Shown: one piece after another, positions 25,795-35,144 of the stretch
Position numbering within the stretch: the first letter of the stretch is position 1
How the letters are laid out: each line of letters starts with the position of its first letter
Origin: Kordia sp.
GTDB lineage: Bacteria > Bacteroidota > Bacteroidia > Flavobacteriales > Flavobacteriaceae
Direction of reading: 5' to 3'
Length of the DNA stretch: 59,386 nucleotides
Assembly: GCA_002733415.1 (NCBI GenBank)
Contig: NVVR01000019.1
Span: forward strand, 1-59,386
Translations under genes and position numbers: made by a program
The notes under the pieces: generated by a model
What the model saw: the letters and a program-made list of their open reading frames with translations, nothing else
What the model was told of the DNA's origin: nothing
Database searches by the model: none

Positions 25795-27285
25795 TTACTC
25801 TTTATTATATGTGAACAGTTTTAAATTTTCAATGGTAACTTTAGCAGTTCCGTTTCCATGCTTCTTTATATATATTGAAAAGGTTTTTTGTACATCTTTC
25901 AACTCATCTGTAATGTCAAAAGAAAAATTAAGCTTAACCCCTTTCTCTGCTATAGAGTGTTTTTTTATTCCGTGTTCATGTGCTACTCCAAAAAAGGACA
26001 TTGTTCCAATATAGCTATCTTTTTCTCCTTCATATCTGATATATACAGTATAAAAATCCTTAGGTTCTTTGTAAACAACTACATCAAAATCTAGAACCTT
26101 TGAAGTTGCATTTATATCTCTAAAAGTACTTTTTGTTTTCTTATTTAAATCTGTAGTAAGTTCATGTACAAATGTTTTATCTGCAATAGTTTTACCAACT
26201 GTATGTTTCCATATAAGAGTTTTGGTAGTTTTTTCCTGTACATTACTTTTTAAAATTGTAGGTGATGATTCTCTGCTCGCCAAATAGGTAGATTTTTCAA
26301 TTCCTTGATAGGTATAGTCAAGCGTAAAGACAATATCATAAACTTCTTGCATAGTATAGGTAATTTTACTTCCGTCAGGTTGAATAAAATTATAAGGCCA
26401 TTCATGTTTTAATACACTATCTTCTGATGGTTTTTTCCCATTTTCGGAATTCATCCATTGTTGCCAGATATAATCAATTTTTGAATGATGCAACCAAAAT
26501 ACGGGATCGAATCCTGCTGATTCAACATTTCCCATTAATCCCGATATATCCTTTTGTTGATATATTTCATTGTACATTGTTTCTCCTTGACAGCTACTTT
26601 CATCTCCTGAAAAACCTCCTCCAATATAATTATGCATCACACCGTGTGGATTATTATTTAAATTTTTACTGAAAGTCTGAAATTCTGTCATTTCTTTAAG
26701 TTCCTTCATTTGTCTTTCTATTGCATCAAATTGTTCGTTGCATATTTCTTGGCCATTATTTAATGAACTTAATCGCGCCTTAGTATATAAGCTCTCCTCT
26801 TTTTGAGTTAATAATTTAGGCATCTTTCTATCATCCTGCTCTGTATAATCCCAATAAGGCAATGCGAAATCTGACACTCCAGATAATTCTCTTACTACTT
26901 TTTCTAAATGCCAAATGTACATCCTATGCCATAATAAAAAATTGAAGCTTGAGTTTGGGTTTCCACCTTCATGGGTACAATTATCCCATCCAAACGGTAA
27001 GTTAGACTCACTATCATGACCTTGAAACCCCTTACACAATTGGTTTGGACCGTTTATTTCAGGTGGAGTATTATGCATTGCCCCTTGTGAGTACCAACTT
27101 AAACCATTCTTACAATCCATGTTTCTCATTATATCAAATGCCGTTTTCATGGCATTTAAATCAGCTATCCCTCCTGGGCTATTTGCATTTTTTCTTACAT
27201 AATTAACCTCTCCACTTTGGGAATAACCAAAGCTACCTACAAGAAGTATTGCTAATAAAATTGTTATTTTTCTCATTTTTCTCAT
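25795..27285 (-). CDS. Secreted tyrosinase / polyphenol oxidase
   Basis: This is a type 3 copper oxidase of 496 residues with a signal peptide (about 1-22, ending GYSQS). CuA-site candidates are His105 (in CTHEGG) and His120 in FLLWHRMY, with His71 possible as the third. CuB has the NPHGVMH pair (His214, His218) and DPVFWLHHSKIDYIWQQW (His266/267). A C-terminal beta-type domain (about 360-496) may cap the active site or be processed. It oxidises phenols to quinones, the step that starts melanin or protein cross-linking. It is the last gene of a three-gene unit, 68 bp after the Cys-rich protein gene. A second in-frame ATG lies three codons in; either may be the start. Confidence 0.9.
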   Translation of the reverse strand: MRKMRKITILLAILLVGSFGYSQSGEVNYVRKNANSPGGIADLNAMKTAFDIMRNMDCKNGLSWYSQGAMHNTPPEINGPNQLCKGFQGHDSESNLPFGWDNCTHEGGNPNSSFNFLLWHRMYIWHLEKVVRELSGVSDFALPYWDYTEQDDRKMPKLLTQKEESLYTKARLSSLNNGQEICNEQFDAIERQMKELKEMTEFQTFSKNLNNNPHGVMHNYIGGGFSGDESSCQGETMYNEIYQQKDISGLMGNVESAGFDPVFWLHHSKIDYIWQQWMNSENGKKPSEDSVLKHEWPYNFIQPDGSKITYTMQEVYDIVFTLDYTYQGIEKSTYLASRESSPTILKSNVQEKTTKTLIWKHTVGKTIADKTFVHELTTDLNKKTKSTFRDINATSKVLDFDVVVYKEPKDFYTVYIRYEGEKDSYIGTMSFFGVAHEHGIKKHSIAEKGVKLNFSFDITDELKDVQKTFSIYIKKHGNGTAKVTIENLKLFTYNKE

Positions 27286-27353
27286 TTTTAAATTATTGTT
27301 ATCAATTAAATTGGTTAAAAAATATATTTGGTGATATCAAGTATATTGTGTGT

Positions 27354-27782
27354 TTATAAAACATCAACATTGAACGTTAATATTTCAAATTTTTCAGGAT
27401 GGTCTCTATCATAAATTTTAAATTTAACTTGTCCATTCCCTATGTTTTTTTGAGGCATCACATGAATTGCAATGAACCCTTCTTGATCAGGATTGAGTTT
27501 TTTAAAAATGGATCCTTTTGGAATTCCTATTTGACAAGCACCATGCTGACACATAGAACAATCCCATCCTTTAGGAAATGTATTCGAAACAGTTTTCCAC
27601 TCCAAAAAAATTGCTTTATTAGATACGTTGACGACACTTATTTTAGAAATATCTAACTTTCCGCTATTTGGTATATATTCATTATTAATTGAATTGCCTT
27701 TTACAATAAAAGTTTTGTCACTTTGTGCATATATATGTACTGTACTACATAGTAGAATTAACGCTATAATACTTTTTATCAT
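27354..27782 (-). CDS. Secreted Ig-like protein with a CxxCxHxxC motif
   Basis: This 142-residue protein has a signal peptide (1-20, ending IYAQ) and an Ig-like domain of the DUF1573 kind: VNVSNKAIFLEWK, then a WDCSMCQHGACQIGIP loop, then a GFIAIHVMP strand. The loop offers Cys75, Cys78, His80 and Cys83. Similar extracytoplasmic domains are common in Bacteroidetes. Its place between a cupredoxin-like gene (5-bp gap) and tyrosinase suggests copper delivery or a redox or structural partner for the enzyme. That role is inferred; the cysteines could simply form a disulfide. Confidence 0.65.
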   Translation of the reverse strand: MIKSIIALILLCSTVHIYAQSDKTFIVKGNSINNEYIPNSGKLDISKISVVNVSNKAIFLEWKTVSNTFPKGWDCSMCQHGACQIGIPKGSIFKKLNPDQEGFIAIHVMPQKNIGNGQVKFKIYDRDHPEKFEILTFNVDVL

Positions 27783-27787
27783 GATTA

Positions 27788-28747
27788 TTAGTTTATATGA
27801 TTATTTTTTATTTTTACTGGGATATATTGTGTGTTTTCAATACTATTGGTTTCTGGATTTATAAAGTCAAATTGAATATTCATGTTTGTTTTTTTTTCGC
27901 ATGTTATCCATAATTCAAAGGTCTCTAAAGGCTTAATTGTTAATTGATTTAAAGAGCTTAACTTATTATGTTTTAAAGCATTCCCCCTCTTTACTTCAAC
28001 TTTTAATTCCTTTGGGAATTTAATTTTATGCTTCCAGAACCCTGTATTTACAAGTCTTAAAACAGTAGCCTGTTCCGTATCAAGGTTCACAACCATCTCT
28101 TTATTATTTAGTTGCTCATTTGTTTTTCCATTTATAAAAAAATGTTGAGGTTTATAAGGAGGTAATTCCGATAGCTCTAGCTGTTGACCATATTCTACGT
28201 CCATGAGTGAATTCTCATGCCATTTGGGATCCATTTCAAAACTGCACCATAATAATTCTTTTTGATTTAGTTCTTTACTAGTAGAACTCAAATGATCCTC
28301 ATGACCTCTTATTACCAATACTCCAAACATTCCTGCTTGTATATTAAAAGGATAGTTTACTGGGCAGTAGTAAACATAAGTACCAGGTTGTTTAGCTATA
28401 AAACTATAATAACCATGTTCCATATGATGAACACTATTATCAGCATTTTTTATAGGTGATGAGTCTTTCTTTTTTAACTGAATTCCTTTTATAAATATTT
28501 CATGAGGATCTCCCTGAGATATATTCCAAAAATCAAGGGTTACATTATCTCCTTCCATAACCTCTATGGTAGTACCAGGTAAAGTAACTTGACCACTTAG
28601 GGTATTTGTAAAACCAAAAACGCGAACGGATTCTTTATTTTCTACTTGAAAGATACCGGTTGTTCTTCCTATGATCAATTTATTTACCTGAGCTATTGTT
28701 GTAACATGAATAAGTAGAATCCCGAGTATACAAATCATATTTTTCAT
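27788..28747 (-). CDS. Secreted two-domain cupredoxin-like protein
   Basis: The protein has 319 residues from the ATG at 28745-28747 (an ATG three codons earlier is possible). A signal peptide precedes a multicopper-oxidase-like first domain: DPHEIFIKGIQ (His85 in the longer numbering), VHHMEHGYYSF, PGTYVYYCPVNYPFNIQAGM. Cys131 and Met143 fit type 1 copper ligands, but Asn138 stands where the second His is expected. The second half (about 160-322) is beta-rich with no clear copper ligands. It starts the unit that ends in tyrosinase. It may bind copper weakly, serve as a chaperone, or be structural. Full multicopper oxidase activity is unlikely. Confidence 0.7.
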   Translation of the reverse strand: MKNMICILGILLIHVTTIAQVNKLIIGRTTGIFQVENKESVRVFGFTNTLSGQVTLPGTTIEVMEGDNVTLDFWNISQGDPHEIFIKGIQLKKKDSSPIKNADNSVHHMEHGYYSFIAKQPGTYVYYCPVNYPFNIQAGMFGVLVIRGHEDHLSSTSKELNQKELLWCSFEMDPKWHENSLMDVEYGQQLELSELPPYKPQHFFINGKTNEQLNNKEMVVNLDTEQATVLRLVNTGFWKHKIKFPKELKVEVKRGNALKHNKLSSLNQLTIKPLETFELWITCEKKTNMNIQFDFINPETNSIENTQYIPVKIKNNHIN

Positions 28748-29117
28748 ACATAACATATTATCTTTTTTAACATTAAATATTTTAGGCTACTCTAAATATG
28801 AGTATAGTTGTATAATATATTTCTTTTGCTTTTTTATTATTGATTATATCTCTTTGTAAAATTGAGTAATTAAATGTTTTCTTTATAGCGTATTTATACG
28901 TGATTTATAGTAATACCTCAATTTTAAATAATTATCACTAAATAAATATTCCTGAGTTTTCTGAAGAAAGTATTAAATCATATTACTGGAAATCTTTTTT
29001 TTTAAAGGAGCTCGTTAGGAGCTTCTTAAATACATTGAAACATGATTATTTAAAGAATTGTTTTTCTTGTTCTTAATAATAATTTTGGATCCTCACTACA
29101 TTCTATTTTCACATCCA
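28748..29117. other. Intergenic, no gene seen
   Basis: This is AT-rich DNA upstream of the cupredoxin gene. It should hold that unit's promoter, but I find no TAnnTTTG box with a proper spacer. An imperfect inverted repeat (AAGGAGCTC/GAGCTTCTT, about 29004-29027) lacks a T-run. Confidence 0.5.
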
Positions 29118-29969
29118 TTAGTTGTTTATAGCTAGTAGAAAAATAAGTAGATGTTGGTATAGAAGCATCTTTAAAACTGATAAATGCTCACTAGTATGCG
29201 GAATAGTATAATCTCTACAGTCTTGCATCCAATCTTCAGCTCTATTAACAAAAGGCCTATTCATAATCATTTCTTTAGAACGTTGTTCATCTGTAAGACA
29301 GTATTTATCATCCCTATCCAAAAATTGATTCCACCAAGCTTGGTATTGAATTGTAAATGGTCTATGATTATATGGAAATGCACTGCGAATTAAATTCTTA
29401 TTATAATTATCATAATAATCACCCGATATAGCTCCTAAAGTAAGGTAAGTGTGTACACCATAACGCATCAACAGGTATTTTAGGCCATTGTAAAGAGCAA
29501 ATTAGAGCTTTTCTACTTGTATCATCCCAACAAATTGTATCATTTTCAGAATTACAGTTGGCCAAACTGGAAGTAATTTTATGTGGAGTAGGTCCATCTT
29601 GATCAAGTTTTATTTCATTAACACTTTTTAATTCTGTTTCAGTGCCTCGATAATATCCATTCTTTTGACATTTTAGATAAGCATTTGAATTTGGTAAATA
29701 GTTTTTATCTCATTGAGCAGTTTCTATTTTTAAATTTACTCCTTCTGGAGGGTTTATATAATTAGAGGTGTTAAAATCTGGCACAACCTAAGTCACTAGA
29801 CTTCTATTTGCATTTAAAGTTGGTACGGTATTAAGTATATAAAATATGGCGTCTAATTGGGAATTCTTATTAAATTCAAACCCTTCTAATAAAATTTTAT
29901 TAAGTAATATTTAAAGTGCACGTTGCTCCTTACTCCTGTTACTCTTCCTACAATGCTATTATCACTCAT
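29118..29969 (-). pseudogene. Decayed secreted-type protein gene next to the tyrosinase unit
   Basis: From an ATG at 29967-29969 the reading continues for hundreds of bases but through several stops and frameshifts. Coding-like pieces include an NSQLDAIFYILNTVPTLNAN segment, PDFNTSNYINPPEGVNLKIE, KCQKNGYYRGTETELKSVNE, LANCNSENDTICWDD and SLQWPKIP, then after a frameshift an intact 117-codon stretch with RYGVHTYLTLGAISGDYYDN and WMQDCRDYTIP. I do not recognise the family. Same strand and adjacency suggest it once belonged to the tyrosinase locus. Confidence 0.6.
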
Positions 29970-30164
29970 GCTTTTAATTCAGTTTAATAATTATTACTAA
30001 TTCTATAGTTAAAAATGTATTTAAACATTAAACTATAAGAATATTTGTTTCATCTCATCTACAGTAAATTGATTTTTAACTTTGAATATTATTACTCTAT
30101 CTAATAAAAATAAAAAAATCGGATTATTAACATAACTTTGTTATAAACTAATACACAGTCAATT

Positions 30165-30344
30165 ATGAGGGCCGAAAATATTATTACAAGTATCATAAAT
30201 GAAATAACAGACTCTAATATGCCATTAAATAAAAAGATGATAATATTAAAGAAACTAGATAAAGTATTTCGTCAATATTACGGAATTATATATTTATCTG
30301 ATAGAGAGTTAAATCAGAAAGACATCTTATTAAGATCAATGTAA
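30165..30344 (+). CDS. Small hypothetical protein, 59 residues
   Basis: The product starts MRAENIITSIINEITDSNM and continues with a lysine-rich helix and a YYGIIYLSDRELNQKD segment before a TAA at 30342-30344. The frame is clean over 60 codons in very AT-rich DNA, where chance open frames of this size occur but are not common. No family, no partner gene and no clear ribosome site. It may be a small regulator or spurious. Confidence 0.35.
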   Translation: MRAENIITSIINEITDSNMPLNKKMIILKKLDKVFRQYYGIIYLSDRELNQKDILLRSM

Positions 30345-30850
30345 ATAAAACATGCTGTTATGGAATATTAATTAAAAAATTATAATGAAATTACTCCTAC
30401 AATGAAAAGGATTAAACATTATTAGAATTAGAATTAAAGATTCATCTTATTTAAAGAAAAAAAAACTTAGAGCCATTCATTTAGAAAATATTTTTTTACA
30501 AATTCTCCAAAAACATTTATAAGTGTTCTTTTGTTGGATAAATGTTCTGTGTTTGTAAGAAATCAGAAAAAGGATCTGAATATTCAGCTTGTTTATACGT
30601 GCACGGTATTAGAGTAAATCATTTTACATTAGATGTTAATAACTTAAAAAAAATACAATTGAATCTTTGTGTAATAAGTTAAGATGTTTAGTGATTAATT
30701 TAAATGAACCTGGAGACATTATAAAAGGAGACAAATATAAAGGTCAGTATCCGAAAAAAAATAAAGCCTGTAGCTTTAAAATTCCTATACAACTTCGTAA
30801 GGACTAAAATTGCTGTTGAGTTAAATTGGTCGTGAATAGGTATAATATAT
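30345..30850. other. Decayed sequence, no intact gene
   Basis: Short coding-like stretches on the plus strand (for example around 30690-30760, LVINLNEPGDIIKGDKYKGQ) are interrupted by stops and shifts. I cannot assign them to a family. They probably represent another gene lost from this accessory zone. Confidence 0.35.
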
Positions 30851-31070
30851 CATTCCAGACAAACATCACACTACTCTTCTACTGTCGTTTAATGTAAAAA
30901 TGTTTCATACATTTTTACACTAAATTTTCATCACTATTTTTTTGAAGAAAATTAAAGAAAGTATACTTTTCTTTATCAAAGCAAAGTTATATGATGCGGA
31001 ACAATATAGTTCAAATGCTATTATTATTGTTTTTAAAACAGTTCATCCATTTTAGGCTATAATTAGTCTA
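30851..31070. repeat. Dispersed intergenic repeat, copy 3
   Basis: It contains CACACTACTCTTCTACTGTC as in copy 1, TTTTTTGAAGAAAATT, an AAAGAAAGTATACTTTTCTTT hairpin, GCGGAACAATATAGTTCAAA and, at its right end, CATCCATTTTAGGCTATAAT, shared with copy 6. It diverges from other copies mainly by small indels. Confidence 0.65.
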
Positions 31071-31406
31071 TTATATAAATATCCCATGAACATATCAAAT
31101 ACAAAAGTTGTTCAGTACTTGGGTGTTTATACATTTCATAGTTTTAGTATTCGTTTAATTTTAATATTCTGGACAATAATTCAGTATTTTTAAAATATAT
31201 GAACTATGAATAAAACTGCTAACTAGCCATTTGAAGCCATAATGTAGTATTACGTAAAAAAAACCTTAAGTAATAGTTTTCAAAAGATTAATCGGAGCTT
31301 GGATTATTCCATATTTCACATCCTAAAATGTACCCAGAGACTATTATAGTTTACTACATTAGACTGAACATAAAGTTGCTATATTTTTAATTTTATAAAA
31401 AAATAA

Positions 31407-31447
31407 AATAAAAGCCGAAACACTTAATTTGTGTTTCGGCTTTTATT
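31407..31447 (-). terminator. Strong intrinsic terminator of the TetR-regulated operon
   Basis: AATAAAAGCCGAAACAC, loop TTAATTT, GTGTTTCGGCTTTTATT: a perfect 17-bp inverted repeat with a GC-rich core and T-runs on both strands. It lies 20 bp past the ridA-like stop and should end the minus-strand operon. Confidence 0.9.
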
Positions 31448-31466
31448 ATTTAAAGATTATAAAAAA

Positions 31467-31922
31467 TTATTTCATTGTAAAATGACATGTAATACCTACA
31501 GATAAATCGCCATACAATTTATGTACGCCAAATATAGCTCTAGAATGCAATCCCTTTTCTCCTAAAATATGCAAAAACAAATCCGATGCTCCATCTACAA
31601 CACGAGGTGCTTCGTTCCAATTTTCTCCAGATTGGTAATACGCATCCATATGGTTTAAACCTTCTATGTTGTCGAAACCAATTTTATCGTTTATTTGAGA
31701 TAATACATTTAGTGCCGCCTGTTGCATGGCTTTATAACCATCTTCGGTACTTAAATTGTCACCTAACCTCCCTTTGTACAGTAATTCGCCATTAATAATC
31801 GGGAACTGAATGGCAACATAAGCCACCTTACCTCGAATATTTACAGGTGTATACGATCCGCCTGGCGTACTTGGCGTTGGAAGCTCTAACTGCCATTCGC
31901 TTAATTTTTTTTCTATATTCAT
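31467..31922 (-). CDS. RidA-family (YjgF/YER057c/UK114) protein
   Basis: The 151-residue protein fits the RidA fold, with the family-like segments YTPVNIRGKVAYVAIQFPI, AMQQAALNVLSQI and SRAIFGVHKLYGDLSVGI. Archetypal RidA hydrolyses reactive enamine/imine intermediates. The usual active-site Arg of the archetype (in the xRxxx motif near residue 105) is not clearly placed, so it may belong to a non-deaminase subgroup. It is the last gene of the TetR-linked operon, 15 bp after the Old Yellow Enzyme gene, and is followed by a strong terminator. Confidence 0.8.
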   Translation of the reverse strand: MNIEKKLSEWQLELPTPSTPGGSYTPVNIRGKVAYVAIQFPIINGELLYKGRLGDNLSTEDGYKAMQQAALNVLSQINDKIGFDNIEGLNHMDAYYQSGENWNEAPRVVDGASDLFLHILGEKGLHSRAIFGVHKLYGDLSVGITCHFTMK

Positions 31923-31937
31923 TACACTAATTTTAAA

Positions 31938-33026
31938 TTAAGAAAACGCATAATCCGTAAAGCCTACAGCATCCGTACCAAAAAAGGTCTCTGGATTTGG
32001 TGTTTGTAACTCCACATTATTTTTCAATCGCTCAATAAAATCTGGATTCGAAATATAGGGTCTTCCAACATAAGCCAAATCAAAACCTTCATTTAAAACG
32101 GCATCAGCAGTTGCTATAGTAGATACATTTCCACCAGTAATAACAGTCCCTTCAAAGGTGTTCTTAATCATTTTTCTTAAGCTTAATTGTCGATCTGTGC
32201 GTGCATCAGTAACTCCAAAAGAATCTTCCTGAACCACAATATGCATATAAACTAATCCTATGTTTTTTAGCTCCTTTGCCAAAGCGATAAAAGTTTCTTC
32301 AACACCATCATAGTCACTTTGTAAATCGTTATACACACCAAAAGGCGAAATACGAATTCCTACTTTATTTGCGCCGACCTTATTGGCTACTTTTTGTGCC
32401 GTTTCTATCACAAAACGATTGCGGTTTTCAACCGAACCACCATATTCATCGGTACGTTGGTTCGACTTAGGGTTGATAAATTGATCTAACAAATAGCCAT
32501 TTGCGGCGTGTAATTCTACCCCATCAATTCCAGCTTCATTAATTAAACGTTCGGAAGCATAAACATATTCGTCTTGCGTTTTTAAAATATCGTCATTGGT
32601 CATTTCCTTTGGCATCCCGTGGTCTTCCATACCTCTTTCAGAAAATATCTGACCAGCCGCTTGTATTGCAGATGGCGCCATAATGGTTGCTCCTTCAGGC
32701 ATATTTATTTGTGCAGAAACGCGACCCGTATGCATCACTTGTACAAATATTTTCCCGCCTTTAGCGTGTACGGCATCCGCAACATCTTTCCAACCTTGAA
32801 TTTGCTCGTCGGAATACGCACCAGGAATACGCGGATAACCTAATCCGTTTGCAGATGGCGATGTGCCTTCAGTAATAATTAAACCTGCCGAGGCACGTTG
32901 TTCATAATATTCGGCAATTAACTTGTTTGGAATATAGTTGGTTGCTCGTGTACGTGTCATTGGCGCCATGACTATTTTGTTTTTTAATTGTATGTCGCCC
33001 AATTGGAATGTTGTTAATGAACTCAT
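31938..33026 (-). CDS. Old Yellow Enzyme family alkene reductase
   Basis: This is an FMN-dependent ene-reductase of 362 residues, close in layout to NemA. Visible blocks are VMAPMTRTRA (19-28), the flavin-binding region, VQVMHTGRVS (95-104), and HAANGYLLDQF with the His173/Asn176 substrate-binding pair, then GGSVENR and a C-terminal YVGRPYISNPDF FMN-phosphate site. It reduces activated C=C bonds of enals, quinones, maleimides or nitro compounds with NAD(P)H. The company of two SDRs, an AhpD-like protein and RidA under a TetR regulator suggests an electrophile response. Confidence 0.92.
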   Translation of the reverse strand: MSSLTTFQLGDIQLKNKIVMAPMTRTRATNYIPNKLIAEYYEQRASAGLIITEGTSPSANGLGYPRIPGAYSDEQIQGWKDVADAVHAKGGKIFVQVMHTGRVSAQINMPEGATIMAPSAIQAAGQIFSERGMEDHGMPKEMTNDDILKTQDEYVYASERLINEAGIDGVELHAANGYLLDQFINPKSNQRTDEYGGSVENRNRFVIETAQKVANKVGANKVGIRISPFGVYNDLQSDYDGVEETFIALAKELKNIGLVYMHIVVQEDSFGVTDARTDRQLSLRKMIKNTFEGTVITGGNVSTIATADAVLNEGFDLAYVGRPYISNPDFIERLKNNVELQTPNPETFFGTDAVGFTDYAFS

Positions 33027-33054
33027 TGTTTGTCTTTTTTTAAGTTGTTATTTT

Positions 33055-33801
33055 TTAAACGCTTACTATACCACCATCAACCGATAAATCAATACCTGTA
33101 ATATATGAAGAATCGTCTGATGCTAGAAATAATACACTCTTTGCAACCTCTTCTGAAGTTCCGAATCGTTTCATTGGAGTTGTTTCTGTAAAGCCTGCTT
33201 TCATTTGGTCTACTGCTTCCGAAGGAAAACCTAATTTGTCGTAAATAGGTGTTTCAATAGGTCCTGGTGCAACTGAGTTTATACGGATTCCTTTTTCAGA
33301 GAGTTCCGATGACAATGTTCTAGACAAACTTCTTACGGCTGCTTTAGTTGCTGCATACACACTGGTTAATGGAAATCCTTTTTGGTCTGCTGCTGAGGTA
33401 GTTAAAATAATAGAACCGCCATCTTTTAAAAGAGGAAGTACCTGTTGAATATTAAAAAACAATCCTTTTATATTGATGTTAAATTGTTTATCGAAAGTTT
33501 CTTCGGTTACCATTTCAATAGGCTCAAAAACTGCTACACCTGCATTTAAAAATAGAACATCTAGTTTTCCGTATTGCTCATCAATTTGTTTGTACAATGC
33601 CTTAACTTCATCTAGGTTAGAAGTGTCCGAAACGATGCCTTTTATAGAGTCACCGATTTCTTGAATGGTATTTTCTATAGCTTCTGGTCGCCTTCCTGTA
33701 ATAATTACTTGCGCACCTTCTTGGTTGAATAATTTTGCTGTTGCCAATCCTATACCGCTGTTTCCACCCGTTACTAGGGCTATTTTATTTTGTAATTTCA
33801 T
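33055..33801 (-). CDS. Short-chain dehydrogenase/reductase
   Basis: A classical SDR of 248 residues: the cofactor loop GGNSGIGLA (12-20), NAG in LFLNAGVAV, the catalytic Ser in LTTSAADQKG, YAATK for the Tyr-Lys pair, and PGPIETPIY. The residue after beta-2 (TGRRPE) favours NADP(H). The substrate cannot be inferred. It lies 28 bp upstream of the Old Yellow Enzyme gene in the same direction. Confidence 0.9.
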   Translation of the reverse strand: MKLQNKIALVTGGNSGIGLATAKLFNQEGAQVIITGRRPEAIENTIQEIGDSIKGIVSDTSNLDEVKALYKQIDEQYGKLDVLFLNAGVAVFEPIEMVTEETFDKQFNINIKGLFFNIQQVLPLLKDGGSIILTTSAADQKGFPLTSVYAATKAAVRSLSRTLSSELSEKGIRINSVAPGPIETPIYDKLGFPSEAVDQMKAGFTETTPMKRFGTSEEVAKSVLFLASDDSSYITGIDLSVDGGIVSV

Positions 33802-33826
33802 CGTATTTTTGTTTTTCGTTATTTAT

Positions 33827-34528
33827 TTAAAATGGATTGGTTGCCCAAACCGTTACTTCGGGAATAAAGCCTTTGCCGTTCATTTCTATGACAGACACAA
33901 TCGTATGCGCAATATCGTTGCTATCCAACTTTTGAGCTTCAATTGGTCGTTCTACTCTGTCGGTATTATTAAAAGCGGTCGTCACTTCACTGGGGTTTAC
34001 TAAACATACCCGAACATTGTATTTCCGAAGTTCGGCTTGCCAACTTTGGGTAAGTGCACGAACCGCAAATTTAGAACTCGCGTACACACTACCACTGGCA
34101 AAACCTTTTTGACTGGCAGTAGACCCGATATTTATTATCGTTCCCTTGCTCGTTTTTAAACTAGGAAGTAGTTCTTGTGTTAATAAACTTAGCCCAAACA
34201 CATTGGTATTGTATACCTTGTAAAATTGTTCCTTGGTAATCTCACCAAGTGGTGCAAATTCACCGATGCCAGCATTGTTTATTAATACATCTACTTCTCC
34301 GCCTAAAAGAGTGATTGCTTCTTGTGCTTGTTGGGGAATGTTATCCAAATCCGAAATATCAAATACCATTGGTATGGCACCAATTTCCAGCGCTGTTTTT
34401 TCAATGCGTTCAGCATTTCTACCTGTTATGAGTACTGTTGCGCCTTTACTTACAAGCGTTTCTGCAGTGACTTTTCCAATCCCTAAGGAACCGCCAGTGA
34501 TGATTATTTTTTTGTTTTTAATGTTCAT
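33827..34528 (-). CDS. Short-chain dehydrogenase/reductase
   Basis: A second classical SDR, 233 residues: GGSLGIGKV (12-20), NNAGIGEF, SSTASQ-type catalytic Ser region (INIGSTASQKG) and YASSK. It is only distantly similar to the next SDR, so the two may act on different carbonyls. Its start lies 1 bp from the stop of the AhpD-like gene, indicating tight operon packing. The substrate is unknown. Confidence 0.9.
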   Translation of the reverse strand: MNIKNKKIIITGGSLGIGKVTAETLVSKGATVLITGRNAERIEKTALEIGAIPMVFDISDLDNIPQQAQEAITLLGGEVDVLINNAGIGEFAPLGEITKEQFYKVYNTNVFGLSLLTQELLPSLKTSKGTIINIGSTASQKGFASGSVYASSKFAVRALTQSWQAELRKYNVRVCLVNPSEVTTAFNNTDRVERPIEAQKLDSNDIAHTIVSVIEMNGKGFIPEVTVWATNPF

Positions 34529-34529
34529 A

Positions 34530-35120
34530 TTATCTATAATTGGATGAATCGTAACCTAATGTTTCTGATAGTTTAGCAAATGGCTCATCTGGAATATTTA
34601 TTGCCAATTGATTAGCGAAATTTGAAATGATCTTGGCTGAAATATTTGTAATCACATCTAATGTCTGAGGTTTAGTATAACCGGCTGCAAAAAATGCATC
34701 CAAGTCTTTATCAGATACACGTCCTTTGGTATTATAAAGTGTCTTAGTAAAGGCTTGTAATACATTGAATTTATCGCTTGACAAGGACACATCATTTCGT
34801 AATGATTCTATATCTTCGGCTTTGTTTCCAAAAAGCATTTCACCTGCCATAGTATGTCCGCCTACACAATATTGACATTGGTTTTCTATAGCAATGGTCA
34901 TTTGTACAATGTTGTTTTCCTCCGAACTTAAAGTACCTATACTACTCAAATATTTTTGTGTATCTACGTAAGACGCTAATGCTGCTGGTGCGTTCGCTAA
35001 TAGTTTTCCTAAATTTGGAACGAAACCAAATACATCTTTATACCATTGTAATGATTGTTTTACTTCATGACTTGGATTTTGAATATCCTCTAAAGGAAAT
35101 TTTCTTAATGTTGTTTTCAT
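34530..35120 (-). CDS. AhpD-like / carboxymuconolactone decarboxylase-family protein
   Basis: This 196-residue all-helical protein has the AhpD signature ExxCxYCxxxH: Glu79, Cys82, Cys85 and His89 in ENQCQYCVGGHT. Such proteins use the cysteine pair for peroxide reduction or thiol-disulfide chemistry. It is the first gene after tetR and follows an operator (35145-35160). Its peroxidase substrate is not defined by the sequence. Confidence 0.88.
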   Translation of the reverse strand: MKTTLRKFPLEDIQNPSHEVKQSLQWYKDVFGFVPNLGKLLANAPAALASYVDTQKYLSSIGTLSSEENNIVQMTIAIENQCQYCVGGHTMAGEMLFGNKAEDIESLRNDVSLSSDKFNVLQAFTKTLYNTKGRVSDKDLDAFFAAGYTKPQTLDVITNISAKIISNFANQLAINIPDEPFAKLSETLGYDSSNYR

Positions 35121-35144
35121 GATTATTAATTTAGTGTTAATTAT

